The notes: generated from the sequence alone by a model not told the origin. Shown: positions 1 to 8,999, counted from the first letter of the stretch. The stretch: DNA of 64,000 nucleotides from Ectopseudomonas composti (GCF_900115475.1 NZ_FOWP01000001.1:434001-498000), one strand, 5' to 3'. Numbers and translations are program-made.

Positions 1-1790
1 GCCGATTGCCCGCTGGCCGGGCGTGCGCTCTGCGGGCCGGCGGCGGGGGCCGCGCTTGCACCGCGCCAGACGCCGCGCAACTGGCGCTGGACCTGCGCCG
101 GGCTGGGCAGTGGTGGCAGCGCCTGGCTGGGATCGACCGGGTTGATGTAGGGATAATCGGCTTGGCTGACCCAGGGCAGCGAATCCAGCGGCAGGCGATA
201 ACCCAGCGCCGAGTCGCCCGGAAGCAGGCGGCAGTGCTCGTCACGCAGGAACCAGCGCCCGCTCTGCCAGCCCTCGCCGACCACCTGGCGCGCCAGCGGC
301 AGCACATGGCCAACCACGTTGTCGAGGCCTTGCTCGAACACCTTGCGCAAGCGCTCGCGGTCCAGTGGATCGCTCAGACGCGGGTCGTCCGGAGTGACGT
401 TGTCCGGCAGCTTGCGCTCACGCCACAGGTAATAGAACCAGTCTTCATAGGCTGGAAAGACGTTACCGGCATCCACCTGCAGATGCGCCGCCAGCGTGGC
501 GAGAAAGCGTGCGGCGGTCTCGGCGGTGGCACCATAGCCGCGCTTTTCGTCGGCCAGCAGCTTCGGGTCTTGCCACAGCGGCTCGCCATCACGGCGCCAG
601 AAGCAGTTCAGCGACCAGCGCGGCAACTGCTCGCCTGGGTACCACTTGCCCTGGCCGAAATGCACCAGCGCCTTGGGCGCATAGTGGTTGCGCAGACGGT
701 AGAACAGGTCGGCCGCCAGGCGGCGCTTGTTTGGCCCCAGAGCCGCGGTGTTCCACTCGTCGTCATCGGGATAGTCGAGGGCAACGAAGGTGGGCTCGCC
801 GCCCATGGTCAGGCGCACGTCATGCTGCTGCAGGTCAGCATCGATCTGCCGGCCCAGCGCCTGGATCGCCTGCCACTGGCCGTCGCTATAGGGTTTGGTG
901 ACGCGCGGCGCCTCCCACACGCGCTCGACGCTCATCAGGTGCTCGAATTCCACCTCGCACTCGTCCAGCCCACCGGTGATCGGCGCCGCCGAGGATGGCT
1001 CCGGGCTGCAGGCCAGCGGGATATGGCCTTCGCCGGCGAACAGGCCTGAAGTCGGATCGAGCCCGATCCAGCCAGCGCCAGGCAGATACACCTCGCACCA
1101 GGCGTGCAGGTCGGTGAAGTCCTTGTCCGTGCCGGAGGGCCCGTCGAGGGATTTGACGTCCGCCGTGAGCTGGATCAGGTAGCCGGAGACAAAACGCGCC
1201 GCCAGGCCCATGTGGCGCATCAGCTGCACCAGCAGCCAGGCAGAATCGCGGCAGGAGCCGGAAGCGTTCTTCAGGCTTTCCTCGGGCGTCTGCACGCCGG
1301 GCTCCATGCGAATCAGGTAGCGGATGTCGGTCGACAGGCGCTGATTCAGCGCCACCAGGAAATCGATACTGGGCACCGGCTCGCGAGAAATGCTGGCCAG
1401 GTACTTGGCAAACAGCGGCGTGGCCGGCAGCTTGACCAGGTAGGGCGCCAGCTCGCGTTGCTCGCCTTCGGTGTAGGTGAAGGGAATGCGCTCGGCATAG
1501 GGCTCGAGAAAGAAGTCGAAGGGGTTGAACACCGCCATCTCGGCGACCAGATCCACCTCGACTTTCAACTCGCGAGTCTTCTCCGGGAACACCAGGCGCG
1601 CCAGGTAGTTGCCCTGCGGATCCTGCTGCCAATTGATGAAATGCTCGCCGGGCTCGACCTTCAGCGAGTAGGACAGGATACGTGTGCGGCTATGGGGAGC
1701 CGGGCGCAGACGAACGACCTGTGGCCCGATGTTGACCGCACGGTCGTAGCGGTAGTGGGTGACATGGTGCAGCGCGACATGAATCGACAC
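1..1790 (-). CDS. Transglutaminase-like protein, DUF2126-type, C-terminus cut by window edge
   Basis: About 596 codons are visible and the gene runs off the left edge. The N-terminal part is a bacterial transglutaminase-like module. A Cys in the motif GSCRDSAWLL (about residue 180), a His in DLHAWCEVYL (about 229) and an Asp in LDPTSGL (about 245) form the expected Cys-His-Asp triad. The following region, with GGEPTFVALDYPDD, resembles the large DUF2126 proteins of about 1100 residues. The start is GTG at 1790, because a GGAGG Shine-Dalgarno lies just upstream at 1796-1800 and the reading frame has no nearby in-frame ATG that keeps the N-terminal strand HVTHYRYDR. The substrate is unknown; relatives are thought to be cysteine proteases or transamidases. 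It diverges from the export locus that starts at 2013. Confidence 0.88.
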   Translation of the reverse strand, partial: MSIHVALHHVTHYRYDRAVNIGPQVVRLRPAPHSRTRILSYSLKVEPGEHFINWQQDPQGNYLARLVFPEKTRELKVEVDLVAEMAVFNPFDFFLEPYAERIPFTYTEGEQRELAPYLVKLPATPLFAKYLASISREPVPSIDFLVALNQRLSTDIRYLIRMEPGVQTPEESLKNASGSCRDSAWLLVQLMRHMGLAARFVSGYLIQLTADVKSLDGPSGTDKDFTDLHAWCEVYLPGAGWIGLDPTSGLFAGEGHIPLACSPEPSSAAPITGGLDECEVEFEHLMSVERVWEAPRVTKPYSDGQWQAIQALGRQIDADLQQHDVRLTMGGEPTFVALDYPDDDEWNTAALGPNKRRLAADLFYRLRNHYAPKALVHFGQGKWYPGEQLPRWSLNCFWRRDGEPLWQDPKLLADEKRGYGATAETAARFLATLAAHLQVDAGNVFPAYEDWFYYLWRERKLPDNVTPDDPRLSDPLDRERLRKVFEQGLDNVVGHVLPLARQVVGEGWQSGRWFLRDEHCRLLPGDSALGYRLPLDSLPWVSQADYPYINPVDPSQALPPLPSPAQVQRQLRGVWRGASAAPAAGPQSARPASGQS

Positions 1791-2012
1791 GGCGGCCTCC
1801 TGCTAGCCTGGACGATACCCAGTGCAGCGCAAGACTTATGCCAGAGCCCAGGCCACGCGCCAGCTAGGCTGACCAGGGACCCGGCGCACCAGAAGCAAGC
1901 CGCGCACGCACCAGAGTCGACATCATGCACCATATGGATGCGCCGTTACGGCCAATTTGCCATGATCGACTTCTACCGTAGACTGCGCTGACTCCATGCA
2001 AGGACGTATGCC
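1791..2012. promoter_or_regulatory. Divergent intergenic region, promoter not resolved
   Basis: This 222-base gap separates the minus-strand transglutaminase from the plus-strand adaptor gene at 2013 and must hold promoters for both. I could not fix a convincing -35/-10 pair. The only clear signals are the GGAGG of the minus gene and the AAGGA at 2000-2004 before the plus gene. Confidence 0.4.
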
Positions 2013-2795
2013 ATGCCGCGCCAAAGCCCTCTCCCCTGTCTCTTCGGCTTGCTGATCTTTGCATTCAGCCCCCTCCTCTGGGCCGACGACCCATTACTCG
2101 ATTCACTGACGCCGGTCGCCACACCATCCGGCGAGCGCCAGGTACGCGGCGTGCTGCGCGCGCAAAACCAGGCCGTGCTTTCCAGCGAACTGCCTGGCCG
2201 CATCATCGAAATGCCGTTCAGCGATGGCCAGAGCTTCAACAAGGGCGACGTTCTGGTGCGCTTCGACTGCAGCGCCTACCAGGCTCAGTTGAATGCGGCC
2301 CAGGCCGCTACTCGCGCCACCCGTGAAGAGCTGAACCACAAGAAACAGCTGGCCGCCCTCAACTCAGTGGGCCGCTTCGAAGTGGCCCTGGCCGAGGCAC
2401 GACAGGCCCAGGCCCAGGCGGAAACGCAGGTGTATCAGGTACAGGTGAAGCGCTGCAGCGTTGCCGCTCCGTTCAATGGCCGCGTGGTGCTGCGCCGCGC
2501 CCAACCCCATGAGAGCGTGGCCAGCGGCACCCCGCTGCTGGATGTGGTGGATAACGGCACGTTGGAGATTTACCTGCTGGTGCCCTCCAGCTGGCTCAGC
2601 CGCCTGCAGCCGGGGCAGGCCTTCGATTTCACCCCCGACGAAACCGGCAAGCCGCTCAAAGCCACGGTTAAGCGCCTCGGCGCGCGTATTGATGAGGGCA
2701 GCCAGACGCTGTTGCTGATCGGCAGCCTGCCGGACGAGAGCAAAGGACTGCTCGCAGGCATGAGCGGTACCGCACAGTTTCAGGTGACGGAATGA
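2013..2795 (+). CDS. Periplasmic adaptor (HlyD/RND membrane-fusion family), exported
   Basis: This 260-residue protein begins with a signal peptide (hydrophobic CLFGLLIFAFSPLLWA, then DD), so the mature protein should be periplasmic. It has a biotinyl-lipoyl-like half motif near residues 45-80 (QNQAVLSSELPGRIIEMPF, GDVLVRFD), a helical hairpin of about residues 85-140, and a second lipoyl half (CSVAAPFNGRVV) followed by a beta-barrel segment. This is the layout of efflux adaptors that bridge an inner-membrane pump and a TolC channel. It is the first gene of the cluster, and its stop overlaps the next start in an ATGA. The TolC partner is probably the gene at 15594. It is short for the family but not obviously truncated. 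Substrate is inferred from context only. Confidence 0.85.
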   Translation: MPRQSPLPCLFGLLIFAFSPLLWADDPLLDSLTPVATPSGERQVRGVLRAQNQAVLSSELPGRIIEMPFSDGQSFNKGDVLVRFDCSAYQAQLNAAQAATRATREELNHKKQLAALNSVGRFEVALAEARQAQAQAETQVYQVQVKRCSVAAPFNGRVVLRRAQPHESVASGTPLLDVVDNGTLEIYLLVPSSWLSRLQPGQAFDFTPDETGKPLKATVKRLGARIDEGSQTLLLIGSLPDESKGLLAGMSGTAQFQVTE

Positions 2796-4111
2796 ACGCA
2801 CCACTGCCCGGTATGGCCGAACGGGTATTCGCCCTGTTCCTCGGGCTGGAACAGCAGGCACGCAAAGCTGCCAACACCGAGCAACTGGCCTTCTCCATGG
2901 TCAATGACGGCCAGGCGCTGTTCGGTTTTCGCCATGCGGCGCTGTTGATCGCCGGCAAGGTGCAGGCACTGACCAGTATCAGCGTGGTGGAAGCGCACTC
3001 ACCATTCGTCGCCTTCGTCGAGCGCGCCACCTCAACCCTGCTCAAGCACGAGCGCCTGGACGAAGGGCACAACGTCGATCCCACGCATCTGGATGAACAG
3101 GCACGTGCCGATATGGCCGATCTGTCTGCCCCGCATGCTTACTGGCTACCACTGAAAAACCGCAGCGGCGAAACCTTCGGCGGCCTATGGCTGGCGCGCG
3201 ACACGCCCTTCAGTGAAGCCGAACAATCGCTGCTCAGGCAACTGGCCGACACCTACGCCCACGCCTGGCTGGCGCTGCAACCGCGTAAGCCCTGGCGCAT
3301 GCGCTGGCCGCGCAAGAAACTGGTGGCCGTCGCGGCAGCGCTTTCGCTGCTGTTGCTGATTCCGGTGCGTCAGTCGGTACTGGCGCCTGCCGAAGTCGTG
3401 CCGCTGGGCGGCCGTGTCGTCGCCGCGCCGCTGGATGGCGTGATCGCCGAGTTTCTGGTCAAACCCAACCAAAGCGTCGCGGCTGGTGACCTGCTGGTGC
3501 GCTTCGAGGCCACCAGCCTCAAGGCCCAGGCCGATGTAGCCGAGCGCGCCCTGGGCGTAGCCGAGGCCGAACTCAAGGCCAACAGCCAACGCGCCTTTGC
3601 CGATGCCGAATCCAGCGCCCGCCTCGACCTGCTGGCTGCACGCGTCGAGCAGAAACGCGCCGAACGCGACTATGCCCGGCAACTGCTGGCCCGCAGCGAA
3701 GTGCGCGCCGAGCGGGAGGGCATCGCCGTATTCGCCGACGCCGAGCGCCTGACCGGCAAGCCGGTGCAAACTGGTGAGCGGCTGATGCAGATCGCCGACC
3801 CGAGCCAGGCCGAATTACGTATCGAGCTGCCCGTGGGTGACGCCATCGCCCTGCAGCCGGGCGCCGAAGTGGCGCTGTTTCTCGACAGCGACCCGCTCAA
3901 TCGTCATGAGGCCCAGCTGGAGCGCTCCGCCTACGAAGCACAGACCACCGCCGCCGGACAATTGGCCTACCGCCTGGATGCGCGCTTCGTCGAGGCGCCG
4001 CCACGCGTGGGCCTGCGTGGCACCGCCAAGCTGTTCGGTGATCGAGCACCGCTGGCTTATTACCTATTACGTCGGCCACTGGCCGCCGCACGCCAGAACC
4101 TGGGTTTCTAA
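2792..4111 (+). CDS. GAF-domain/HlyD fusion membrane adaptor
   Basis: This 439-residue protein has an unusual layout. The first 165 or so residues resemble a cytoplasmic GAF sensor module (AFSMVNDGQALFGFRHAALL, then YWLPLKNRSGETFGGLWLAR). A single membrane segment follows at about residues 177-192 (LVAVAAALSLLLLIPV). After it come a lipoyl half (VVAAPLDGVIAEFLV, GDLLVRFE), a coiled-coil hairpin (about residues 245-305) and a second lipoyl/beta-barrel part. The topology implies a sensor inside the cell and an adaptor in the periplasm. It is translationally coupled on both sides: a 4-base overlap with the upstream adaptor and a 1-base overlap with the M50 gene. The GAF ligand is unknown, and GAF assignment rests on pattern only. 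Confidence 0.82.
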   Translation: MNAPLPGMAERVFALFLGLEQQARKAANTEQLAFSMVNDGQALFGFRHAALLIAGKVQALTSISVVEAHSPFVAFVERATSTLLKHERLDEGHNVDPTHLDEQARADMADLSAPHAYWLPLKNRSGETFGGLWLARDTPFSEAEQSLLRQLADTYAHAWLALQPRKPWRMRWPRKKLVAVAAALSLLLLIPVRQSVLAPAEVVPLGGRVVAAPLDGVIAEFLVKPNQSVAAGDLLVRFEATSLKAQADVAERALGVAEAELKANSQRAFADAESSARLDLLAARVEQKRAERDYARQLLARSEVRAEREGIAVFADAERLTGKPVQTGERLMQIADPSQAELRIELPVGDAIALQPGAEVALFLDSDPLNRHEAQLERSAYEAQTTAAGQLAYRLDARFVEAPPRVGLRGTAKLFGDRAPLAYYLLRRPLAAARQNLGF

Positions 4112-6204
4112 TGCTGCCTGCCCTGCGCCCCGACCTGCAGCTATCGCCGGCAGCACCCGGCCTTGACGGCGCCCCGCAATGGACGCTGGCCGACCCGCTA
4201 CGCGGGCGCTACTTCAAGCTCGGCGCCGCCGCCGTGCGCCTGTTGCGTCACTGGACACTGGGCGAGCCGCAGCGCGTTCTAGCCGCTGCCAATGCCGAGC
4301 CCGGCCTGCCATTGGGCCAGGGCGAGCTCGAGGACATGCTGCAATTTCTCAGCAGCCATGACCTGATCGCCGCCCTGGACGATAAGCAGCGCGCCAGCTA
4401 CGCGATGAAAGCTGCCGCCCAGCGCCAAAGCCCGTGGAAGCGGGCACTGCATCAATACCTGTTCTTCCGCATCCCACTGTGGCGGCCCGATCCATTCCTC
4501 AATCGCGCCTGGCCCGTGCTCGAACGCCACGGCCCCTGGCTGCTGCGCTGGGCCCTGCCGCTGGTGTTCGTACTGGGGGTATTCCTGGTGATGCGCGATT
4601 GGCAGCGCTTTCTCGCCACCTTTCCTCACCTGTTCAGCCTCGGTGGCGCATTGGCTTTCGGTATCGCGCTGACCTTCGCCAAGCTCTGCCATGAGTTCGG
4701 CCACGCCTTCATGGCCAAGCGCGCCGGCTGTCGGGTACAGAGCATGGGATTGGCCTTCATGGTGATGCTGCCGATGTTCTACACCGATGTCAGCGATGCC
4801 TGGCGCGTGCGCGACCGGCGCTCGCGACTGCTGATCGGTGCGGGCGGTGTGTTCGCCGAGCTGTTGTTGGCAGTGCTGGCACTGCTGGCCTGGTCATTGC
4901 TGCCAGACGGCCCCTTGCGCACCTCGGCCTTCATGCTGGCCAGCGCAACCTGGATCACCACCCTGGTGATCAACCTCAATCCCTTCATGCGCTTCGATGG
5001 CTACTTCCTGATCAGCGACCTATGGGGCGTAGATAACCTGCAGAACCGCGCCTTCGCCCTGTGTCGCTGGCGCCTGCGCGAAGCCCTATTCGGCTATGGC
5101 GAACCGGCACCGGAACCCTGGTCACCCAGCATGACCCGGCGCCTGCTGATCTGGGGCTACGGTTCCTGGATATGGCGCGCAATCCTGTTCCTCGGCATCG
5201 CGCTGGCGGTCTATCACCTGTTCTTCAAGGTGCTTGGCATCTTTCTGATGGTGGTTGAGCTGCTGTGGTTCATCGGCCTGCCCATCTGGCGCGAGCTGGG
5301 CGAATGGTGGCAACGCCGCGAACAAGCCGACTCGCGCAAGGTGCTGATCACCGGCCTGAGCCTTGCTGCGGTGCTGCTGGTGCTGATCGTGCCCTGGCGC
5401 AGCTCGGTGGAAATACCTGCGGTGCTCGAAGCCTCGCGCACCAGCGCCTTGTATGCACCGGTAGCTGCGCGCTTGAAGGCCGTACACGTGCAAGACGGCC
5501 AGACCGTGGCGGCCGGCGACTTGCTGCTGGAACTGGACTCACCCGACCTGGACTCACGCCAGGCCATCGTCCGCCGCGAGACCGAAATTCTTCAGCTGCA
5601 ACTGCGCCGCCAGTCCGCCCGTAGCGAGACAGTGGCCGATGCCAGTATCCTCGAACAACGCCTGGCCGAAGCGGTGGCCGAATACCGCGGTCTAGCCGCC
5701 CAGCGTGAGCGCCTGCAACTGCGCGCAACGCAGGCCGGCGTGGTACGTGACTTGCAACGCGACCTGAGCACGGGGCGCTGGCTGCACCCCGCCGAATCAC
5801 TCGCACGCATCGTCGAGCTGGGGCTGCGTTTGCGCGGCTACCTGGCCGAAGAAAACCTCTGGCGAATCGAAACGGGCAGCGAAGGACGCTTCATCACCGA
5901 CGACCCGGCACGCCCGTCAATGAAAGTGCGCCTGGACGAAGTTGATGCCACTGGCGCCGCTTATCTGGAACTTGAAGCACTCAGCTCCGACCATGGCGGC
6001 CCCATCGCCATACGCCGCGACGCCCAACACCGCGCGGAACCAGTGCAAGCACAGTACGGCGTACGTCTGACGCTATTGGATAACGACATCCATCCCGATC
6101 ACCCCTTGCGCGGCGTGGTGATACTGGACGGAGAGCGGCAGTCGCTACTCGGCGCTGCCTGGCGGCGGATCGCGGCGCTTGGCGTGCGCGAAAGTGGTTT
6201 TTAA
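4111..6204 (+). CDS. PqqD-like / M50 metalloprotease-like / HlyD fusion membrane protein
   Basis: This 697-residue polytopic protein has three parts. The N-terminal 90 or so residues (RPDLQLSP, WTLADPLRGRYFKLG) look like a PqqD-type peptide-binding winged helix. The centre carries a site-2-protease (M50) signature HEFGH at residues 194-198 inside a membrane helix, plus NPFMRFDGY with the possible third zinc ligand Asp296, and about eight hydrophobic segments. The C-terminal part (from about residue 430) is a HlyD-like lipoyl and coiled-coil domain (VAARLKAVHVQDGQTV, GDLLLELDSPDLDSRQ). Such fusions sit beside HlyD and TolC genes and replace the usual ABC pump in these clusters; whether they transport, cleave or both is not settled. 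It starts in a TAATG overlap with the upstream gene. Family confidence is high, mechanism low. Confidence 0.88.
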   Translation: MLPALRPDLQLSPAAPGLDGAPQWTLADPLRGRYFKLGAAAVRLLRHWTLGEPQRVLAAANAEPGLPLGQGELEDMLQFLSSHDLIAALDDKQRASYAMKAAAQRQSPWKRALHQYLFFRIPLWRPDPFLNRAWPVLERHGPWLLRWALPLVFVLGVFLVMRDWQRFLATFPHLFSLGGALAFGIALTFAKLCHEFGHAFMAKRAGCRVQSMGLAFMVMLPMFYTDVSDAWRVRDRRSRLLIGAGGVFAELLLAVLALLAWSLLPDGPLRTSAFMLASATWITTLVINLNPFMRFDGYFLISDLWGVDNLQNRAFALCRWRLREALFGYGEPAPEPWSPSMTRRLLIWGYGSWIWRAILFLGIALAVYHLFFKVLGIFLMVVELLWFIGLPIWRELGEWWQRREQADSRKVLITGLSLAAVLLVLIVPWRSSVEIPAVLEASRTSALYAPVAARLKAVHVQDGQTVAAGDLLLELDSPDLDSRQAIVRRETEILQLQLRRQSARSETVADASILEQRLAEAVAEYRGLAAQRERLQLRATQAGVVRDLQRDLSTGRWLHPAESLARIVELGLRLRGYLAEENLWRIETGSEGRFITDDPARPSMKVRLDEVDATGAAYLELEALSSDHGGPIAIRRDAQHRAEPVQAQYGVRLTLLDNDIHPDHPLRGVVILDGERQSLLGAAWRRIAALGVRESGF

Positions 6205-6218
6205 CACAAGGATGCAAC

Positions 6219-7019
6219 ATGAGCCTGGACGCTTTACCACGATGCTCCCGATTGCCACTGGCGCCTCGATTACCCGCACTGCAGGAGGCGCTCGGGCGGA
6301 TTCCTGACCACGCCTGGCAGCATCACTTCAATACGGGTTATTACCAGGGTGAGTGGAGCGGCGTCGCACTGATCACCCCGGAAGATGCCCTCCTGCCTCT
6401 CGCCCCCGGGCAAGGAGCGCCGGTGCCTACCGACTGGTGGCAGGAGGAACAGGCCTGGCACCAGATGCTCGCGCTGTTCCAGACCAGCATCCGCAGCGCG
6501 CGGCTCCTGCGCCTAGGTGCCGGCGCTCGCATTCACGAACACTGCGACCCCGACCTCGGCCGGCCTGGCGGCGACCTGCGCCTGCACATTCCACTGCTCA
6601 GCCCGCCTGACGTGGAGTTTCTCGTCGACGGCCTGCAGGTGCCCATGAAGGCAGGCGAATGCTGGTTTATCGACCTGTCCAGGCCGCACCGGGTAGATAA
6701 CCCGGGGCCAGGCGCGCGCGTGCACCTGGTGCTCGATTGCCAGCCCAACGGCTGGTTGCTGCAGCAAGTAGCAGCCGGGCTGCCAGATACTCCCGAACTA
6801 CGGCCAGGGAGATCGGAATTGGCCTTTGCCGTTTTCCGCAATCATGTGGCGCAGGACATAACCCTCGCCACACGCCTACGCGCCCTGAGCGATACACGTG
6901 ACTTCCAAGCAGAAGTCGTACGCCTTGCTGCGACGCTGGGGCTGACCTTTTCCGAAGCAGAGGTGAAAGCGGCCATGCGCCAGGGCAGACAGGCGTGGAG
7001 CGACCAATGGCGAGTGTGA
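6219..7019 (+). CDS. Aspartyl/asparaginyl beta-hydroxylase-like enzyme
   Basis: This 266-residue protein matches the Asp/Asn beta-hydroxylase cupin fold. Two likely Fe(II) histidines are in ARIHEHCDP (His106 or His108) and DLSRPHRVDNPG (His157), and RVHLVLD (Arg167, His169) fits the 2-oxoglutarate-binding arginine. Known relatives hydroxylate Asp or Asn side chains using O2 and 2-oxoglutarate. No signal peptide is seen, so it should act in the cytoplasm before export. The start has AAGGA nine bases upstream, and the gene follows the M50 fusion by 14 bases. The giant repeat protein encoded at 9781 is rich in Asp and Asn and is the obvious candidate substrate, but that is inference. Confidence 0.82.
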   Translation: MSLDALPRCSRLPLAPRLPALQEALGRIPDHAWQHHFNTGYYQGEWSGVALITPEDALLPLAPGQGAPVPTDWWQEEQAWHQMLALFQTSIRSARLLRLGAGARIHEHCDPDLGRPGGDLRLHIPLLSPPDVEFLVDGLQVPMKAGECWFIDLSRPHRVDNPGPGARVHLVLDCQPNGWLLQQVAAGLPDTPELRPGRSELAFAVFRNHVAQDITLATRLRALSDTRDFQAEVVRLAATLGLTFSEAEVKAAMRQGRQAWSDQWRV

Positions 7020-8014
7020 ATACCGAACAAGACTTCAGCGGCTGGTTGCCGATCCGCGCCTGGTTCCAGAACGGTGAATGGCGACTGGACTGGTGCTGGT
7101 TCGGCGAACAACGACTGGCCCGGCCGTTCTTCCGTGACGACGTCGATCAGGCGTTGCGCCTGCCCTTCAACCAGGCTTTCCGCCGGGAGACCGGTATCCA
7201 GGCGCTGCTAGACTGGCAGGCGACAAACCCTGGCCTGACACCCACAGCGCTGATCTTCCACGCCTCACGTTGCGGTTCGACACTGATGGCGCAGATGCTG
7301 GCGGCGCTGGATGACAACATCGTGCTCTCCGAACCACCGCCGCTGGACAATCTGCTGCGAGCCCATCGACTGGACCCACAGGTAGCGCCTCGGCAACCCG
7401 CCTGGCTCGCGGCGCTGCTCTCCGCCTACGGACAACGACGTCAAGGCAGTGAGCAACGACTATTCATCAAGCTCGATGCCTGGAACGTGTTCGAGGCTCC
7501 CTTGCTACTGTCGCTTTACCCCGAAGTACCGCGCGTTTTCCTTTACCGCGACCCATTGGAGATCGTCGTCTCCCAGCTGCGCCAGCCGGGCATGCACCGC
7601 GTGCCCGGGTTGCTGGGATCATCTGCACTGGATTTACCTGCAGAAGAAGCGCTGCGCATGACACCCGCCGAATACACCAGCCGCACGGTCGGCTCCATCC
7701 TCCAGAAAGGTCTGGAGCTTTGCCAGCGGCATGGCGCGATAGCAGTGAACTATCAGGAGCTGCCAGAAGCCTGCTGGGGTCGGCTGGCCTCGATGCTCGC
7801 CGTGAGAGACGCACACCTACCACAGCTGCGCGAGAGCGCCGGCTTCGATGCCAAGCAGCCGTCACAGTCATTCCATCCCGACAGCCAAAGCAAGCGCGAA
7901 GCGGCCGATCAGAACCTTCGCGAAGCAGTGGAGTACTGGGCGGGCGAAGCCTATAGAGCGCTTGAAAAATGGCGCCAGACAAAAGACAAAAAAGAAAGTT
8001 CCAGCAGGGGTTAA
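7007..8014 (+). CDS. Sulfotransferase-like protein (PAPS-binding fold)
   Basis: This 335-residue protein contains a 5'-phosphosulfate-binding loop, LIFHASRCGSTLMAQML (about residues 81-97), and a later segment VFLYRDPLEIVVSQLRQ that fits the 3'-phosphate-binding strand and helix. These are the two hallmarks of the sulfotransferase superfamily, which moves sulfate from PAPS to hydroxyl or amine groups. The ATG at 7007 is chosen over the GTG at 6995 because GGAG at 6997-7000 is correctly spaced for it; the gene still overlaps the hydroxylase gene by 13 bases, implying coupling. The C-terminal tail is Lys/Gln/Ser-rich. The acceptor is unknown. A hydroxylated residue made by the upstream enzyme would be a chemically sensible acceptor, but nothing here proves it. 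Confidence 0.75.
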   Translation: MASVNTEQDFSGWLPIRAWFQNGEWRLDWCWFGEQRLARPFFRDDVDQALRLPFNQAFRRETGIQALLDWQATNPGLTPTALIFHASRCGSTLMAQMLAALDDNIVLSEPPPLDNLLRAHRLDPQVAPRQPAWLAALLSAYGQRRQGSEQRLFIKLDAWNVFEAPLLLSLYPEVPRVFLYRDPLEIVVSQLRQPGMHRVPGLLGSSALDLPAEEALRMTPAEYTSRTVGSILQKGLELCQRHGAIAVNYQELPEACWGRLASMLAVRDAHLPQLRESAGFDAKQPSQSFHPDSQSKREAADQNLREAVEYWAGEAYRALEKWRQTKDKKESSSRG

Positions 8015-8159
8015 ATAATTCGTCTACTGTTGATCTGGAAGGTAGCGATTGACCACGGACTTCCGCTAACCTCCGACCTATCAGTCGAGTGGTGGCAAAA
8101 TAACATTTATCGGTATCGGCACACACTGCGGTAGCACGGAAGCAAAGGACACCCACGCC

Positions 8160-8657
8160 ATGCGTTCCCCCGAGCTGCATCTTCGGCCTGCCGAGGAAGC
8201 CGATCTGAGCTTCCTGCACAGGCTTTATGCGAGTACCCGCGCCCAGGAAATGGCGCTCAGCGGCTGGGATCAACCGGCCATCGATGCCTTTCTCGCACAG
8301 CAGTTCGATGCCCAGCACCATTATTACCAGGAGCATTATCAGGGCTCCGACTTCTCCCTGATCTGCCACGGAGACCTGCCTATCGGCCGTCTCTACGTGT
8401 TCCGCGGTCCGACCACGATCAATCTAATCGACATTTCGTTGCTCCCCGAATGGCGGGGCAAGGGAATCGGCACCCGCTACCTGGCCGCACTGGTCGATGA
8501 TGCGGATGCTGCTGAAAAGTCGATGCGCCTGTTCGTCGAACCCACTAATCCGGCCAAACGCCTGTACGAGCGCTTTGCCTTCAGCGTGATCGGCGCCAAC
8601 CATATCTACCTGCAGATGCACCGCGAAGCCGTGCCCGCTCTGGCGGTGCCGGCATGA
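8160..8657 (+). CDS. GNAT-family N-acetyltransferase
   Basis: This 165-residue protein shows the GNAT pattern. LHLRPAEEADLSFL forms the first strand and helix. ISLLPEWRGKGIGTRYL (about residues 90-106) is motif A with the acetyl-CoA pyrophosphate loop (RGKGIG). The ending NPAKRLYERFAFSVIG is motif B. It transfers an acetyl group from acetyl-CoA to an amine; the acceptor is unknown. Spacing of 145 bases from the sulfotransferase gene may hide a second promoter. It overlaps the next gene by four bases (ATGA), and its position among tail-collar and adhesin genes suggests a tailoring role rather than antibiotic resistance. Confidence 0.85.
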   Translation: MRSPELHLRPAEEADLSFLHRLYASTRAQEMALSGWDQPAIDAFLAQQFDAQHHYYQEHYQGSDFSLICHGDLPIGRLYVFRGPTTINLIDISLLPEWRGKGIGTRYLAALVDDADAAEKSMRLFVEPTNPAKRLYERFAFSVIGANHIYLQMHREAVPALAVPA

Positions 8658-8983
8658 GCCAGGTGCCTAGCCTCGAAGACTTCGAGCGCTATCTCCAGCA
8701 ACCCTGGCAACTATGCTGGGATGAAGGTGAAGGTGTGACCATCACCCTGGTGGAGGCCTATGCAGGCGTGGCGATGACGGCCCGCTACCACTGCTACAGC
8801 GCAATTTTTGCCCAGCCTGAGGGGGTCCAGTTGCCCCAACACAATTATCGGCTGCGCAGCCCGGAAGGCAGTGAATGGGAGGCGATGCTCACCCCCATCG
8901 GGCCGGATGAAGAAGGCGACCGGCATTTGTTGCAGGCGCTGTTCCATGTAAAGCGGCCGAAATCGGCCGAGGCTCCGCTCTAG
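8654..8983 (+). CDS. Small DUF6916-like protein next to tail-collar gene
   Basis: This 109-residue acidic protein starts with LEDFERYLQQPWQL, has a central beta-rich segment (VTITLVEAYAG, then YSAIFAQPEG) and ends in FHVKRPKSAEAPL. I associate this pattern with the DUF6916 family, whose genes often stand beside phage tail-collar-type genes; the function is unknown. There is no signal peptide, membrane segment or catalytic motif. It is translationally coupled to the GNAT gene and lies 51 bases before the tail-collar gene, so a chaperone or accessory role for one of those products is possible. Confidence 0.6.
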   Translation: MSQVPSLEDFERYLQQPWQLCWDEGEGVTITLVEAYAGVAMTARYHCYSAIFAQPEGVQLPQHNYRLRSPEGSEWEAMLTPIGPDEEGDRHLLQALFHVKRPKSAEAPL

Positions 8984-8999
8984 AACAACACACAACAGT

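Noticed and set aside
886..1632. Minus-strand ORF of 248 codons
   Set aside because: Wrong frame; the correct minus frame encodes the transglutaminase with its catalytic triad.
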